Source: Chloroflexota bacterium (GTDB lineage Bacteria > Chloroflexota > Limnocylindria > Limnocylindrales > CSP1-4). Taken from it: a DNA stretch of 52,757 nt. The stretch is from assembly GCA_016781485.1 (NCBI GenBank), contig JADDQH010000010.1:1-52757 (forward strand). The letters are read 5' to 3'. This document shows, piece by piece, positions 18,861 to 27,495 of this stretch (the stretch's first letter is position 1; every line of letters begins with the position of its first letter). Made by a program: the position numbers and the translations under genes. The notes beneath the pieces are model-generated. The model saw only the letters and a list, made by a program, of their open reading frames with translations, did not search any database and was not told the DNA's origin.

Positions 18861-19106
18861 GTCGGGCGAGTCCTCGACGATCGCGTCGTTGTGCTGTACG
18901 CGGCGGTCTCAGCGCCGCCGGAGAGCGGACTCTAGCACCGCCCCCGGCATCGCTCAACCACGCCCGTCGTCCTACGGAAACCGACGTAGATGCGCCGCGT
19001 CGCCTGGCCGGCACGTGCGATCGGTTCCGGCTGCTGCGAAGACGGGTAGGCGAACGTCGGTAGGTTGCGGCGCCGCGCTTGCTTCCAAAAAAGCGCCCGG
19101 AACGCC
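18861..19106. other. Intergenic stretch upstream of mraZ promoter
   Basis: About 245 bases between the divergent small Cys protein gene and the dcw promoter. I see no convincing ORF or RNA. It should hold the promoter of the minus-strand gene, but no clear boxes stand out. Confidence 0.4.
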
Positions 19107-19134
19107 TTGACGGGTGTGTTGCCCCGTGTAACAT
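19107..19134 (+). promoter_or_regulatory. Promoter of the dcw cluster (Pmra)
   Basis: TTGACG (19107-19112), a 16-bp spacer and TAACAT (19129-19134). Transcription would start near 19141, at the first of the direct repeats, leaving a leader of about 120 bases before mraZ. Confidence 0.6.
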
Positions 19135-19140
19135 GCGCCG

Positions 19141-19170
19141 AGTGGCGCAAAGTGGCGCCAAGTGGGGAGA
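19141..19170 (+). promoter_or_regulatory. MraZ-box-like operator: three 10-bp direct repeats
   Basis: AGTGGCGCAA, AGTGGCGCCA and AGTGGGGAGA follow each other without gaps, so AGTGG recurs exactly every 10 bp; AAGGTGACCA may be a decayed fourth unit. MraZ of E. coli and mycoplasmas binds TGGG-type direct repeats spaced 10 bp apart ahead of its own gene, so this is the expected autoregulatory site. It overlaps the predicted transcription start. Confidence 0.7.
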
Positions 19171-19259
19171 AAGGTGACCAAGAGCGGAATCCGGCACGGA
19201 TACACCGTCCGGGCGGGATCCGTTTCGGTTCCTCGGGCAGGCGAGGCGAGCGGCGGTAG

Positions 19260-19688
19260 GTGTTCACTGGCGAGTACCGGCATGCGGTCGACGGGAAGGG
19301 ACGGGTGGCCATCCCGGCCCGCTTCCGGGCGCAGCTGGACGAGTCGGCGTTCATCACCCGCTGGATCGACGGCTGCCTGGCGCTCTTTCCGAGGCGCGCC
19401 TGGGATGACCTCGCGTCGAGGGTCTCGCAACTCCCCATCTCGGACGCTGGTGCCCGCACCTTCTCCCGCTTCGTGTTCTCCGGCGCGTTCGAGGCCGACC
19501 TCGACCGCCAGGGCCGGCTGCTCGTGCCGCCCGGCCTCAGGGGATACGCGGGGCTCGAGGGGGAGGCCGTGGTGGTCGGCTCGCGCGATCACATCGAGTT
19601 GTGGGAGCCCACGCGGTGGGCGGACTACAGCGCGGCGATGACCTCGCCCGACGTCCTCGCGCAGCACCTCCAGGGCCTGGGTATCTAG
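19260..19688 (+). CDS. mraZ: Transcriptional regulator MraZ
   Basis: A 142-residue protein of two AbrB-like (SpoVT) domains that represses the dcw cluster in other bacteria. Both halves show the DxxGR signature: VDGKGRVAIPARFR at about residues 10-23 and LDRQGRLLVPPGLR at about 80-93. Length is normal (about 145). The GTG at 19260 gives MFTGEYRHAVD, the usual N-terminus; no strong ribosome-binding site precedes it. It is the first gene of the cluster, downstream of repeats that fit MraZ binding. Confidence 0.95.
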   Translation: MFTGEYRHAVDGKGRVAIPARFRAQLDESAFITRWIDGCLALFPRRAWDDLASRVSQLPISDAGARTFSRFVFSGAFEADLDRQGRLLVPPGLRGYAGLEGEAVVVGSRDHIELWEPTRWADYSAAMTSPDVLAQHLQGLGI

Positions 19689-19738
19689 CGCACCACAACG
19701 TCTCTGGGATCCGGGCGGATCCGCTTCGGCGGTCGTAG

Positions 19739-20683
19739 ATGGAAGAAGGGCACCTGCCCGTGATGGTGGAGGAGGTCATGCAGGCTCTCTCGCCGGCACC
19801 GGGCAGCTTCCAGCTAGACGCGACCGTCGGTGGTGGAGGGCACGCCGCCCGGATCCTGGAGGCGACTTCGCCTGATGGCCGCCTCCTCGGGCTCGATGCC
19901 GATGGGGCGGCCATCGCCAGGACCCAGCGCAGGCTCGCGGAGTACGGCGAGCGGCTCACGCTGCGGCAGACGAACTTCGAGGCGCTGGCAGAGGCCGCGG
20001 CCGAAGCCGGCTTCGGTCCGGTCGACGGGATCCTGTTCGACCTCGGGCTGAGCTCCCATCAGCTTGCCGATGACGAGCGGTCGTTCAGCTTTCGCGCGGG
20101 TGGCTTGCTCGACATGCGGTTCGACACGCGCCATGGGCGTCCCTCCCACGAGCTGCTCGCGACGCTCGACGAGCGGGGACTTGCAGAGATCTTCCGGCGG
20201 TACGGCGAGGAGCCGCTCGCGGGCCGGATCGCCGCGGCGATCGTGCGCGAGCGGGAACGGGTGGCGATCCGAACGGGCCGCCAGCTCGCGGCGGTCGTGG
20301 AGCGCGCGACGCCGACGCGGCTCCGGGAGGGGCGACGTATCCATCCCGCGACTCGCGTCTTCCAGGCCCTCCGCATCGCGGTCAACCGAGAGCTGGAGGT
20401 CCTGCCCGTCGCGCTCCAAGCGGCCGTGGACCTGCTTCGCCCCGGCGGCCGGCTCGTGGTCATCAGCTACCACTCGCTTGAGGACCGGATCGTCAAGCGT
20501 TTCCTCAACGACGAGCGGCGCGGCTGCGTCTGCCCGCCCGAGGTACCCGTGTGCGTTTGCGGGCACTCGCCGCGGCTGCGCGCCGTCGGGCCCGCTCCGC
20601 AGCGGCCGACCGAGGAGGAAGTCGACCAGAACCCCCGTTCGCGCAGCGCGCGGCTTCGCGCGGCTGAGCGGCTGGCGGCGTGA
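19739..20683 (+). CDS. rsmH: 16S rRNA (cytosine(1402)-N(4))-methyltransferase RsmH (MraW)
   Basis: A 314-residue methyltransferase. It opens EEGHLPVMVEEVMQALSP, has motif I LDATVGGGGHAARIL, then GILFDLGLSSHQLADDERSFSF, and the C-terminal half with RVFQALRIAVNRELEVLP and VISYHSLEDRIVKRFL. A Cys cluster (CVCPPEVPVCVCG) near residue 265 is commonly seen in the family. It follows mraZ as usual. Length is typical (about 310). Confidence 0.96.
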   Translation: MEEGHLPVMVEEVMQALSPAPGSFQLDATVGGGGHAARILEATSPDGRLLGLDADGAAIARTQRRLAEYGERLTLRQTNFEALAEAAAEAGFGPVDGILFDLGLSSHQLADDERSFSFRAGGLLDMRFDTRHGRPSHELLATLDERGLAEIFRRYGEEPLAGRIAAAIVRERERVAIRTGRQLAAVVERATPTRLREGRRIHPATRVFQALRIAVNRELEVLPVALQAAVDLLRPGGRLVVISYHSLEDRIVKRFLNDERRGCVCPPEVPVCVCGHSPRLRAVGPAPQRPTEEEVDQNPRSRSARLRAAERLAA

Positions 20684-20840
20684 CGAGGGGAGCCATCGCC
20701 GGATCAGCAAGCCGGCAAACGCCGGCACGAACGGTCGAGACGGACAGGCGGGATCCCGAACAGGGACGCCGTCTTCCCGGATCGACCAGCGGTCTATCGC
20801 CGGCCGTAGTCGACAGGACCACTCGTTGCAGAGGGAACCG

Positions 20841-21134
20841 ATGAGCAGCCAGCACCAATCACGAAGGCGCAGGTCGTACGGGCGGCGCGAACACGAGGTT
20901 CGCGAGCGTCGTCAGCGCGAAGAGTCGATCAATGAGCCTCGGCGCCTCAGTGGCGAGATGGACGACGAAGCCGAGATGCGCGGCCTGCCCGTGCGGCCAG
21001 CGCTTCGTTCGCTGGTCTCCGTCGTCACGCCCCAGGTCGGGCCGAACGCGCGCGCGTCGCTCGGCGGGCCGCTCCCGCGGGCGGCGGGTGTGCACGGGAT
21101 GGCCGGTGACGGCCGCCGGCTCGGTGCCGCCTGA
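20841..21134 (+). CDS. Small basic hypothetical protein between rsmH and ftsL
   Basis: A 97-residue protein from an ATG with GAGGG five bases ahead, ending in a TGATG overlap with the next gene. The N-terminal 45 residues are very rich in Arg, Gln and Glu (RRRRSYGRREHEVRERRQ); the rest has no membrane helix. Good translation signals and coupling argue that it is expressed. It matches no dcw protein I know; a role in division or nucleic-acid binding would be a guess. Confidence 0.55.
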   Translation: MSSQHQSRRRRSYGRREHEVRERRQREESINEPRRLSGEMDDEAEMRGLPVRPALRSLVSVVTPQVGPNARASLGGPLPRAAGVHGMAGDGRRLGAA

Positions 21135-21550
21135 TGGCCTTGTACGAGGGGACGCGTTCGCTACCGCGTCGTCCGGCGGTGAGCGGCGGAAGTCTGTTTC
21201 CGACGACGGCTTCCGCTCGGGGTGCACGGAAGGTCCCCGCCGCGCTCCCACGCCGTCCGACCGCGCGTCCCGTACGCGCCCGACGCCGTCCCCATGCCGC
21301 CGGCGTCGTGCTTGCCGCGATCATGACGGCCTTCCTTCTCGGGCTCACGTACCTCGTCCAGACGATGCATGTGGCGGCGACCGGCTTTGACATGGCTCGC
21401 CTCGCCGAAGAGCGCGACCGGCTGACGCAACAGCTCCGCTCGGTGGAGGGGACGATCCTGCGGTCGGGGGCGGAGCCGGTCGTCATCGAGGAGGCGCAGA
21501 AGCGCGGGTTCGACCGACTCGGCGAACCACTTCGGATCCCGGCACCCTGA
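21134..21550 (+). CDS. ftsL: FtsL-like septum protein
   Basis: A 138-residue bitopic protein: a basic, Pro-rich cytoplasmic tail of about 55 residues, one membrane helix (about 57-80, VVLAAIMTAFLLGLTYLVQT) and a short periplasmic coiled coil (ARLAEERDRLTQQLRSVEG). A C-terminal GFDRLGEP follows. Topology, size and position between rsmH and ftsI fit FtsL, although sequence similarity in the family is always low. It would join FtsQ and a FtsB partner to activate FtsWI. Confidence 0.75.
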   Translation: MALYEGTRSLPRRPAVSGGSLFPTTASARGARKVPAALPRRPTARPVRARRRPHAAGVVLAAIMTAFLLGLTYLVQTMHVAATGFDMARLAEERDRLTQQLRSVEGTILRSGAEPVVIEEAQKRGFDRLGEPLRIPAP

Positions 21551-21558
21551 ATCCCGCC

Positions 21559-23445
21559 GTGCTCGGGAGGACCGACCGTCGCGGCCGGCTCACGCTTCTT
21601 CTCGTCATCTTCATCGTGCTGGCGGTCGCGCTCGGTGCACGCCTGGCCTACTGGCAGCTCAGCCGGGGGGAGGAGTTGCGCACGATGGCTTTGCACCGCA
21701 TCGCGCTGCCCGTCGAGCAGGCCGGTCTCCGCGGCGACATCGTCGATCGAAGGGGGACCGTCCTCGCGACGACGAGCTACCGCGACCTGCTCGCTGTCCA
21801 CGCCGACCAGCTACCGCCGGCGAGGCGGGCGACCGTAGCCCGCGAGCTGGCGCGGATCCTGGGCTACCAGGGCGAGACGGCGAACCGGCTGGAACAGACG
21901 GTGGAGCGAGGGGATTCCTACGCTGTCATCGCCCGGGAGTTGACGGAGGAACAGAGCGAAGCGGTTCGTCAGGGTGTCGCGGACGGGAAGTTATCGGCGG
22001 TGTCGCTGGATCCGCGCCCCGTCCGGTTCTACCCCAATCCCGGTGGTGCGCCAGAGACGACGTTGGCCAGCCACCTGCTCGGGTTCGTGAACGGCGAGGG
22101 GCGCGGTCAGTACGGCGTCGAGCAGAGATATCAGGACCTCCTCGCCGGCCGCCCGAAGCTCGTGCTGGGCGGCAGCGACGGGACGGGGGGACGGGTCGTG
22201 GACGAGGGGACGCCGGGCGGCGATCTCCAGCTGACGATCGACGCAAGTCTTCAGCTGCTCCTCGAGAAGGAGCTGTATGCGGCCTGGGTCGCGGACAAGG
22301 CGTCGCGCGTAAGCGCGGTGGTCGTCCATCCCGACACGGGGGACGTGCTTGCGTCGGCTTCGGTCCCCGCCTACGACGCCAACGACTACGCCGCGATCGC
22401 CGCTCGATCCCCGGACTCGTTCGTCGACCCGATCCTCGGCGAGGTGTACGAGCCGGGATCCGTGATGAAGATGCTCGTGGCGGCGGCGGGCTATGAAACC
22501 GGCGCGGTCACCCCGCGGACGCCGATCGTGGACGCCGCCTCGGTCAGGCTGGGCCGCAGCCGGGTCGATAACGCGGACAAGCGCGGCATGGGAACGATCC
22601 CGTTCGAGGACGTCATCGCCTACTCCCGGAACGTGGGCACATCGCTTGTCGCGATGCGGCTCGGGCGCAACGTGCACGAGGCGGCCACGGTCCTGCACGG
22701 GATGTGGCGGCGGCTCGGCATCGGGACGCGGACGGGGGTCGACCTTACCGGCGAGTTGCCTGGTCTCGTCGCCGACCCGCGCGTCAAGCGGTGGACCTCC
22801 ATCGACCTGGCGAATCGCGCGTTCGGACAGGGGGTCGCGGTCACCCAGCTCCAGCTTGCCCGAGCGTTCGCCGTGATGGTCAACGGGGGACGGCTGGTCC
22901 GGCCACGCGTGGTCGCCGCGATCGACGGCGTCGCTACCGAGGCGTCTCCCGCCCCCCGCGTCATTCGTCCCCAGCTGTCGGCAGCGCTTCGCCGCCTCAT
23001 GGCGCGCGCGGCGTCCACGATCCCGCGGATCGCCCGCGGGACGCTCATCCCGGGATATGCGGTCGGTGGGAAGACCGGGACGGCACAGATCTGGGACCCC
23101 AAGCGGGGCGACTGGGTGCCGAAGACGTTCAACTTCAGCTTCGTGGGGTACGTCGGCCAGTCGAAGCCCGAAGCGGTGATCGCGGTGCAGATCCACCGCA
23201 CGAAGCCGCAGATCCTCGGTCAGGGTCGGCTTCAACTCAGCATCACCTCCTACGAACTCTTCCGACGCATCGCGGTCGACGCGATCGACGTGCTGGCGAT
23301 CCCGTCCTCCGATAGCCTGCCCCCGTCGGAAGCACGAGACGACGCGACTGCGGTGGGACAAGGCCGGTCGCCCCGAGCGGATGCGGCGCTCGTCACCGGC
23401 GATCACGTCGCATCGGTGGACAGAGCGCCACCGGCGGCGCCCTGA
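21559..23445 (+). CDS. ftsI: Peptidoglycan transpeptidase FtsI (PBP3-type)
   Basis: A 628-residue class B penicillin-binding protein for septal cross-linking. One membrane helix at about residues 12-32; the dimerisation domain includes LRGDIVDRRGTVLA. The transpeptidase motifs are SVMK (Ser about 301), SRN (about 356) and KTG (about 505, in GGKTGTAQIWD). No PASTA domains are present. A hydrophilic tail of about 45 residues follows the enzyme. GTG start at 21559, nine bases after the ftsL stop. Confidence 0.95.
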   Translation: MLGRTDRRGRLTLLLVIFIVLAVALGARLAYWQLSRGEELRTMALHRIALPVEQAGLRGDIVDRRGTVLATTSYRDLLAVHADQLPPARRATVARELARILGYQGETANRLEQTVERGDSYAVIARELTEEQSEAVRQGVADGKLSAVSLDPRPVRFYPNPGGAPETTLASHLLGFVNGEGRGQYGVEQRYQDLLAGRPKLVLGGSDGTGGRVVDEGTPGGDLQLTIDASLQLLLEKELYAAWVADKASRVSAVVVHPDTGDVLASASVPAYDANDYAAIAARSPDSFVDPILGEVYEPGSVMKMLVAAAGYETGAVTPRTPIVDAASVRLGRSRVDNADKRGMGTIPFEDVIAYSRNVGTSLVAMRLGRNVHEAATVLHGMWRRLGIGTRTGVDLTGELPGLVADPRVKRWTSIDLANRAFGQGVAVTQLQLARAFAVMVNGGRLVRPRVVAAIDGVATEASPAPRVIRPQLSAALRRLMARAASTIPRIARGTLIPGYAVGGKTGTAQIWDPKRGDWVPKTFNFSFVGYVGQSKPEAVIAVQIHRTKPQILGQGRLQLSITSYELFRRIAVDAIDVLAIPSSDSLPPSEARDDATAVGQGRSPRADAALVTGDHVASVDRAPPAAP

Positions 23446-23454
23446 GACGACGCC

Positions 23455-24921
23455 GTGCGAGAATCGGCTGCGACCGTGAGTGACAGGCCGAGCCTCCCGA
23501 TCCCGCGCGACGGCGCGTACGGTGGCGAGGAGCTTGCTGCAGTCGTGGGCGGCCGACTCCTCCGCGGCTCGGATCGTCCCATCAGAGGAGCCTCCGTCGA
23601 TTCGCGGCGAACGACCCGCGATTCCTGCTTCTTCGCCCTTCCGGGCGAGCGGACCGACGGGCACCCCTTCCTCCGCGACGCCGTCCTCGCCGGCGCGTCC
23701 GCCGTCGTGGTGACCCACGTGCCCGACGACCAGGAGCTCGAGCTGTTGACGCGCCTCGCCCTGGGAGGCGTCAGCGTCGTCGCCGTCCACGACGGCGTCC
23801 GCGCGCTGCAGGCCCTCGGTCGAGACTGGCGGAGCCGCTTCTCGCCGCTCGTCGTCGGCATCACGGGCTCGATCGCGAAGACGACCACGAAGGAGGCGAT
23901 CGCCGAGACGCTCTCCGTCCGTTGGAGAGTGCTGCGCAACGAGGGGAACGAGAACAACGAGATCGGGCTGCCGATGACGCTGCTCCGCCTGACGCCCGAG
24001 CACGAGGTCGCGGTCCTCGAGATGGGGATGTATGTCCCGGGCGAGATCGCACAGCTCGCCGCGATGGCACGGCCGTCCATCGGCGTGGTCACCGCCGTCA
24101 GGGGAAGCCACATGAGCCGAGCCGGATCGATGGACGCGATCGAGCGAGGGAAGGGGGAGCTCGTCGAGGCTCTGCCACAGGAGGGGACGGCCGTCCTGAA
24201 CGCCGATGACGTGCGAGTCCTGCGGATGGCACGGCGGACGGATGCGCGCGTACTGACGTACGGGTTCACCGAGGAGGCGCAGATCGGGGCGGACGAGGTG
24301 GAGTCGCTCGGGGAGGACGGGATGCGGTTCCTGCTCCGCCTGCCGGGCGAGAGACGTCGTGTCTCCACGCCGGCACTCGGTCGTCACAGCGTCCACAACG
24401 CGCTCGCGGCCGCCGCCGTAGGGCACGCGGCAGGGATGGCGGCGGCGGATATCGTGGGCGGACTGGAGCGCGGGTTCCAGGCGCCGCACAGGACGACGTT
24501 GCTGCGTGTCGGGGAGTGGCGGATCCTGGACGACAGCTACAACGCGGCGCCGGACTCGATGGCTGCGGCCCTCGAGCTGCTGCGCACGCTGCCGGGACGG
24601 CGCATCGCGGTCCTCGGCGAGATGCTCGAGCTCGGGGAGGCGGCAGACGAAGCTCACCGGCAGCTGGGACGCCTGGCGGGAGCCGTGTGCGACCTGCTCG
24701 TCACGGTGGGAGACGGGACGTCGCAGGTCGCGGAGGGGGCGCGCGAGGTCGGACTGGATCGACCCCGTCTGATCGACGTGCGGGACCGAGAGCACGCTCT
24801 CGAAGCCCTCCTCGCGCGGCTGCGTCCGGGCGACGTCGTACTCGTCAAGGCGTCGCGTGGCGCCGCGCTGGAGTGGATCGTCGAGCGACTGTCGACCGTG
24901 AAGGGCGTCGCAGCAGCGTGA
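23455..24921 (+). CDS. murF: UDP-N-acetylmuramoyl-tripeptide--D-Ala-D-Ala ligase MurF
   Basis: A 488-residue Mur ligase adding D-Ala-D-Ala to the UDP-MurNAc-tripeptide. The N-terminal domain has GASVDSRRTTRDSCFFALPG. The central ATPase shows GITGSIAKTTTKEAI with Lys about 142, then NEGNENNEIGLPMTLLRL and VLEMGMYVPGEIAQL. The C-terminal domain has DDSYNAAPDSMAAALELL. The usual Gly before the P-loop Lys is Ala (about residue 141). The stop overlaps the mraY start (GTGA). MurE, which makes its substrate, is not encoded in the cluster. Confidence 0.94.
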   Translation: MRESAATVSDRPSLPIPRDGAYGGEELAAVVGGRLLRGSDRPIRGASVDSRRTTRDSCFFALPGERTDGHPFLRDAVLAGASAVVVTHVPDDQELELLTRLALGGVSVVAVHDGVRALQALGRDWRSRFSPLVVGITGSIAKTTTKEAIAETLSVRWRVLRNEGNENNEIGLPMTLLRLTPEHEVAVLEMGMYVPGEIAQLAAMARPSIGVVTAVRGSHMSRAGSMDAIERGKGELVEALPQEGTAVLNADDVRVLRMARRTDARVLTYGFTEEAQIGADEVESLGEDGMRFLLRLPGERRRVSTPALGRHSVHNALAAAAVGHAAGMAAADIVGGLERGFQAPHRTTLLRVGEWRILDDSYNAAPDSMAAALELLRTLPGRRIAVLGEMLELGEAADEAHRQLGRLAGAVCDLLVTVGDGTSQVAEGAREVGLDRPRLIDVRDREHALEALLARLRPGDVVLVKASRGAALEWIVERLSTVKGVAAA

Positions 24922-25934
24922 CGACGCCCGGCGGGATCGCCGTCCAGCTCGTTCAGGGGCTCCTCCTGGCATTCGCCCTCGTCGTCATCCTCATGCGCCC
25001 GTACCTCGAGATCCTGCGTCGGTTCGGGTTCGGCAAGCGGATCAGCGAGCACGGCCCGCAGAGCCACGTCGTCAAGGAGGGGACTCCCACGATGGGGGGA
25101 CTCCTGATGCTGATGGTCGTCATCGGCATCTACCTCGCGTTCTTCCCCCTCAACCCGTCGACCATCGCGCCCCTCGCGACCCTGGCGCTCGTCGGCGTCC
25201 TGGGCGCGGCGGACGACTACCTCAACGCGCGGACCGGGACCGGGATCCGGGTCCGCCAGAAGTTGCTGTGGCAGGTGGTCGTGGCGCTCTTCGTGGCGTG
25301 GCAGATCCAGAACACCTACGCCATCACGGCGCTCGCCGTGCCGTTCATCGGCCCGGTCGAGATCCCGCCGATCCTGTACGTCGCGCTCGCAGCGTTGGCG
25401 ATCGTCGGCGCGAGCAACGGCGTGAACATCACGGACGGCCTCGACGGCCTCGCGGGCGGCACCCTGATCTTCGCCTTCGTCGCGTACCTGATCATCGCGC
25501 TGCTGAACCCCGTCGAGCTTCGCAGCGGCCAGATCACCAACCAGCCGTTCCTGGCGATCCTGTGCGCGCTCATCATCGGCGCGCTCCTCGGCTTCCTGTG
25601 GTTCAACGTCCATCCCGCCCAGATCTTCATGGGCGACTCCGGCGCACTCTCGCTCGGCGCGACGCTCGCGGTCACCGCGCTCATCACGGGGCAGGTGCTC
25701 ATCCTGCCGCTCATCGGCCTCGTGTTCGTGGCCGAAACGGCGTCGGTCATGCTGCAGGTCGCGAGCGTGAAGCTCCGGCAGAGGCGGCTCTTCCGTGCGA
25801 GTCCCATCCACCACCACTTCGAGCTGACGGGCTGGGACGAGGAGAAGATCACGCTCCGGTTCTGGATCGTGTCCGTCCTCTCCGCGATGCTGGGCGTCGT
25901 GTTCTTCCTCGCGACGCTCGACCGGCTGGCGTGA
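24918..25934 (+). CDS. mraY: Phospho-N-acetylmuramoyl-pentapeptide transferase MraY
   Basis: A 338-residue multi-pass membrane enzyme forming lipid I. Typical blocks: HVVKEGTPTMGG near residue 50, GAADDYLNARTG (catalytic Asp pair) near 95, ASNGVNITDGLDGLAGG near 165, FMGDSGALSLGA near 238 and ASPIHHHFELTGWDEEKI near 295. About ten hydrophobic helices. The GTG start overlaps the murF stop by GTGA. Confidence 0.96.
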   Translation: MTTPGGIAVQLVQGLLLAFALVVILMRPYLEILRRFGFGKRISEHGPQSHVVKEGTPTMGGLLMLMVVIGIYLAFFPLNPSTIAPLATLALVGVLGAADDYLNARTGTGIRVRQKLLWQVVVALFVAWQIQNTYAITALAVPFIGPVEIPPILYVALAALAIVGASNGVNITDGLDGLAGGTLIFAFVAYLIIALLNPVELRSGQITNQPFLAILCALIIGALLGFLWFNVHPAQIFMGDSGALSLGATLAVTALITGQVLILPLIGLVFVAETASVMLQVASVKLRQRRLFRASPIHHHFELTGWDEEKITLRFWIVSVLSAMLGVVFFLATLDRLA

Positions 25935-25941
25935 GCACGAC

Positions 25942-27495
25942 GTGTCAGAGGAGCCCCGATCGTCTGCCCGTCCTTCGGTCGATCCGCTCGACCTCGATGC
26001 GCTCGACCTCTCCGCGTTCGCCGGTCGGCCCGTCGCCGTCCTGGGATTCGCTCGATCCGGCGCGGCGCTGGCGCGATTCCTTGCCGACCGCGGCGCCTCT
26101 GTCACCGTCTACGACGCCCGACCCGCCCCGGAGCTCGCGGCGGCGGTCGATTCACTCCAGGGCCGCAAGGCGCGGCTGCTGCTCGGACCCGAGGTCGACC
26201 CGGTGGAAGTCTTGACCGGACAGGCACTCATCACCACGTCGCCCTCGATCAACAGCCACTACCCGACTGCCGAACCGCGCCTCCGTTCGGCGCTCGCGTC
26301 CGTCGAGGCGGAAGGGCGCGTCCCTGTCGTGAGCGAGGTGGACCTGTTCCTCCGGCTGTGTCCCGCGACGACCGTGGGCGTCACCGGCACGAAAGGCAAG
26401 ACGACGACGAGCTCGCTCTCGGCCGCCGTCCTCGCCGCCGCCGACGACCGGGTCTTCCTCGGAGGGAACATCGGGCTCCCACTCGTCGAGCGGCTCCCCG
26501 AGCTCACCCCTGAGCACCGGGTGGTGCTCGAGCTGTCCGAGCTCCAGCTGCCGACGCTCTCCCGCGGCACCAACGTCGCCGTCTATACCCACGTCACCGA
26601 GGACCACCTGGATCGGCATGGATCGGTGGAGGCGTATCGGAGGGTGAAGCGCCGGCTCGCCGAGCTCGTCGACGCCGATGGCGCGCTGGTCCTCAACGCG
26701 GAGGATCCCGTGACGGCCTCGTACGCCGCGGCGACCGCGACGCGCGCCGTCCTGTATCGTCGCGACCGTCCGATGGACGGTGGCGTCGGGGTCGCCGATG
26801 GATGGATCGTCGCGCGTGGGGTAGATGCGCTTCCGCGGCTCGGCGGGGGAGTGGCGATGACCGGCCCGGGCGGGCGGGTGCTCCCGCTCACGGACATCCC
26901 GCTGCCCGGCCCGCACAACGTCAGCAACGTCCTCGCCGCCGTCGCGGTCGGTCTCCTGTTCGGGATCGCCGCCGACAGGATCCGAGAGGCGGTCGCGGGC
27001 TTCCATGGCGTCGAGCACCGGCTCGAGCCGGTCGCGCTCGTCGACGGCGTCCGCTTCGTCAACGACTCCCAGGGAACGCAGCCCGACGCCGTCATCGCCG
27101 CGCTGCGCAGCTTCCCGCCACCCGTCGTGCTGATCGCCGGTGGCCGCGACAAGGGGCTGGCGCTCGACGAGCTGGCGCAGGTCGCCGTCGAGCGGGCGCA
27201 GGCAGTGGTCCTTATCGGCGAGAGCGCTCCGCTGCTCGCGACTGCGCTCGCCCGGGCGGGCCACCCGCGCATCGAGTCCGCCGCGGATTTGCCGTCTGCC
27301 GTCGACCGGGCCGACGAGCTGGCCCGGTCGCTCCTCTCCTCGCCCGCCGGCTCCGACCGGATGGGGAACAGGGCGACCGTCCTGCTGAGCCCCGCAGCGG
27401 CGAGCTTCGACATGTTCGAGGACTACGCGGCGCGCGGCCGGGCGTTCAAGGACGCCGTCGCCGCCCTCGCCGGACGGAGGAACCCGGACTCATGA
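25942..27495 (+). CDS. murD: UDP-N-acetylmuramoylalanine--D-glutamate ligase MurD
   Basis: A 517-residue Mur ligase adding D-Glu. An N-terminal extension of about 25 acidic residues precedes the Rossmann-like domain (VAVLGFARSGAALARFLAD). The ATPase motif is GVTGTKGKTTTSSL near residue 150, followed by GGNIGLPL and LELSELQL, with HVTEDHLDRH near 215; the C-terminal domain shows FVNDSQGTQPDAV and LIAGGRDKGL. The NDS and GGRDKG signatures are those of MurD. It is longer than usual (about 450), mainly at the N-terminus and in loops. Confidence 0.94.
   Translation: MSEEPRSSARPSVDPLDLDALDLSAFAGRPVAVLGFARSGAALARFLADRGASVTVYDARPAPELAAAVDSLQGRKARLLLGPEVDPVEVLTGQALITTSPSINSHYPTAEPRLRSALASVEAEGRVPVVSEVDLFLRLCPATTVGVTGTKGKTTTSSLSAAVLAAADDRVFLGGNIGLPLVERLPELTPEHRVVLELSELQLPTLSRGTNVAVYTHVTEDHLDRHGSVEAYRRVKRRLAELVDADGALVLNAEDPVTASYAAATATRAVLYRRDRPMDGGVGVADGWIVARGVDALPRLGGGVAMTGPGGRVLPLTDIPLPGPHNVSNVLAAVAVGLLFGIAADRIREAVAGFHGVEHRLEPVALVDGVRFVNDSQGTQPDAVIAALRSFPPPVVLIAGGRDKGLALDELAQVAVERAQAVVLIGESAPLLATALARAGHPRIESAADLPSAVDRADELARSLLSSPAGSDRMGNRATVLLSPAAASFDMFEDYAARGRAFKDAVAALAGRRNPDS

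Noticed and set aside
21991-24972. 993-codon open frame on the minus strand opposite ftsI and murF
   Set aside because: Antisense shadow; the plus strand encodes complete, motif-bearing FtsI and MurF.
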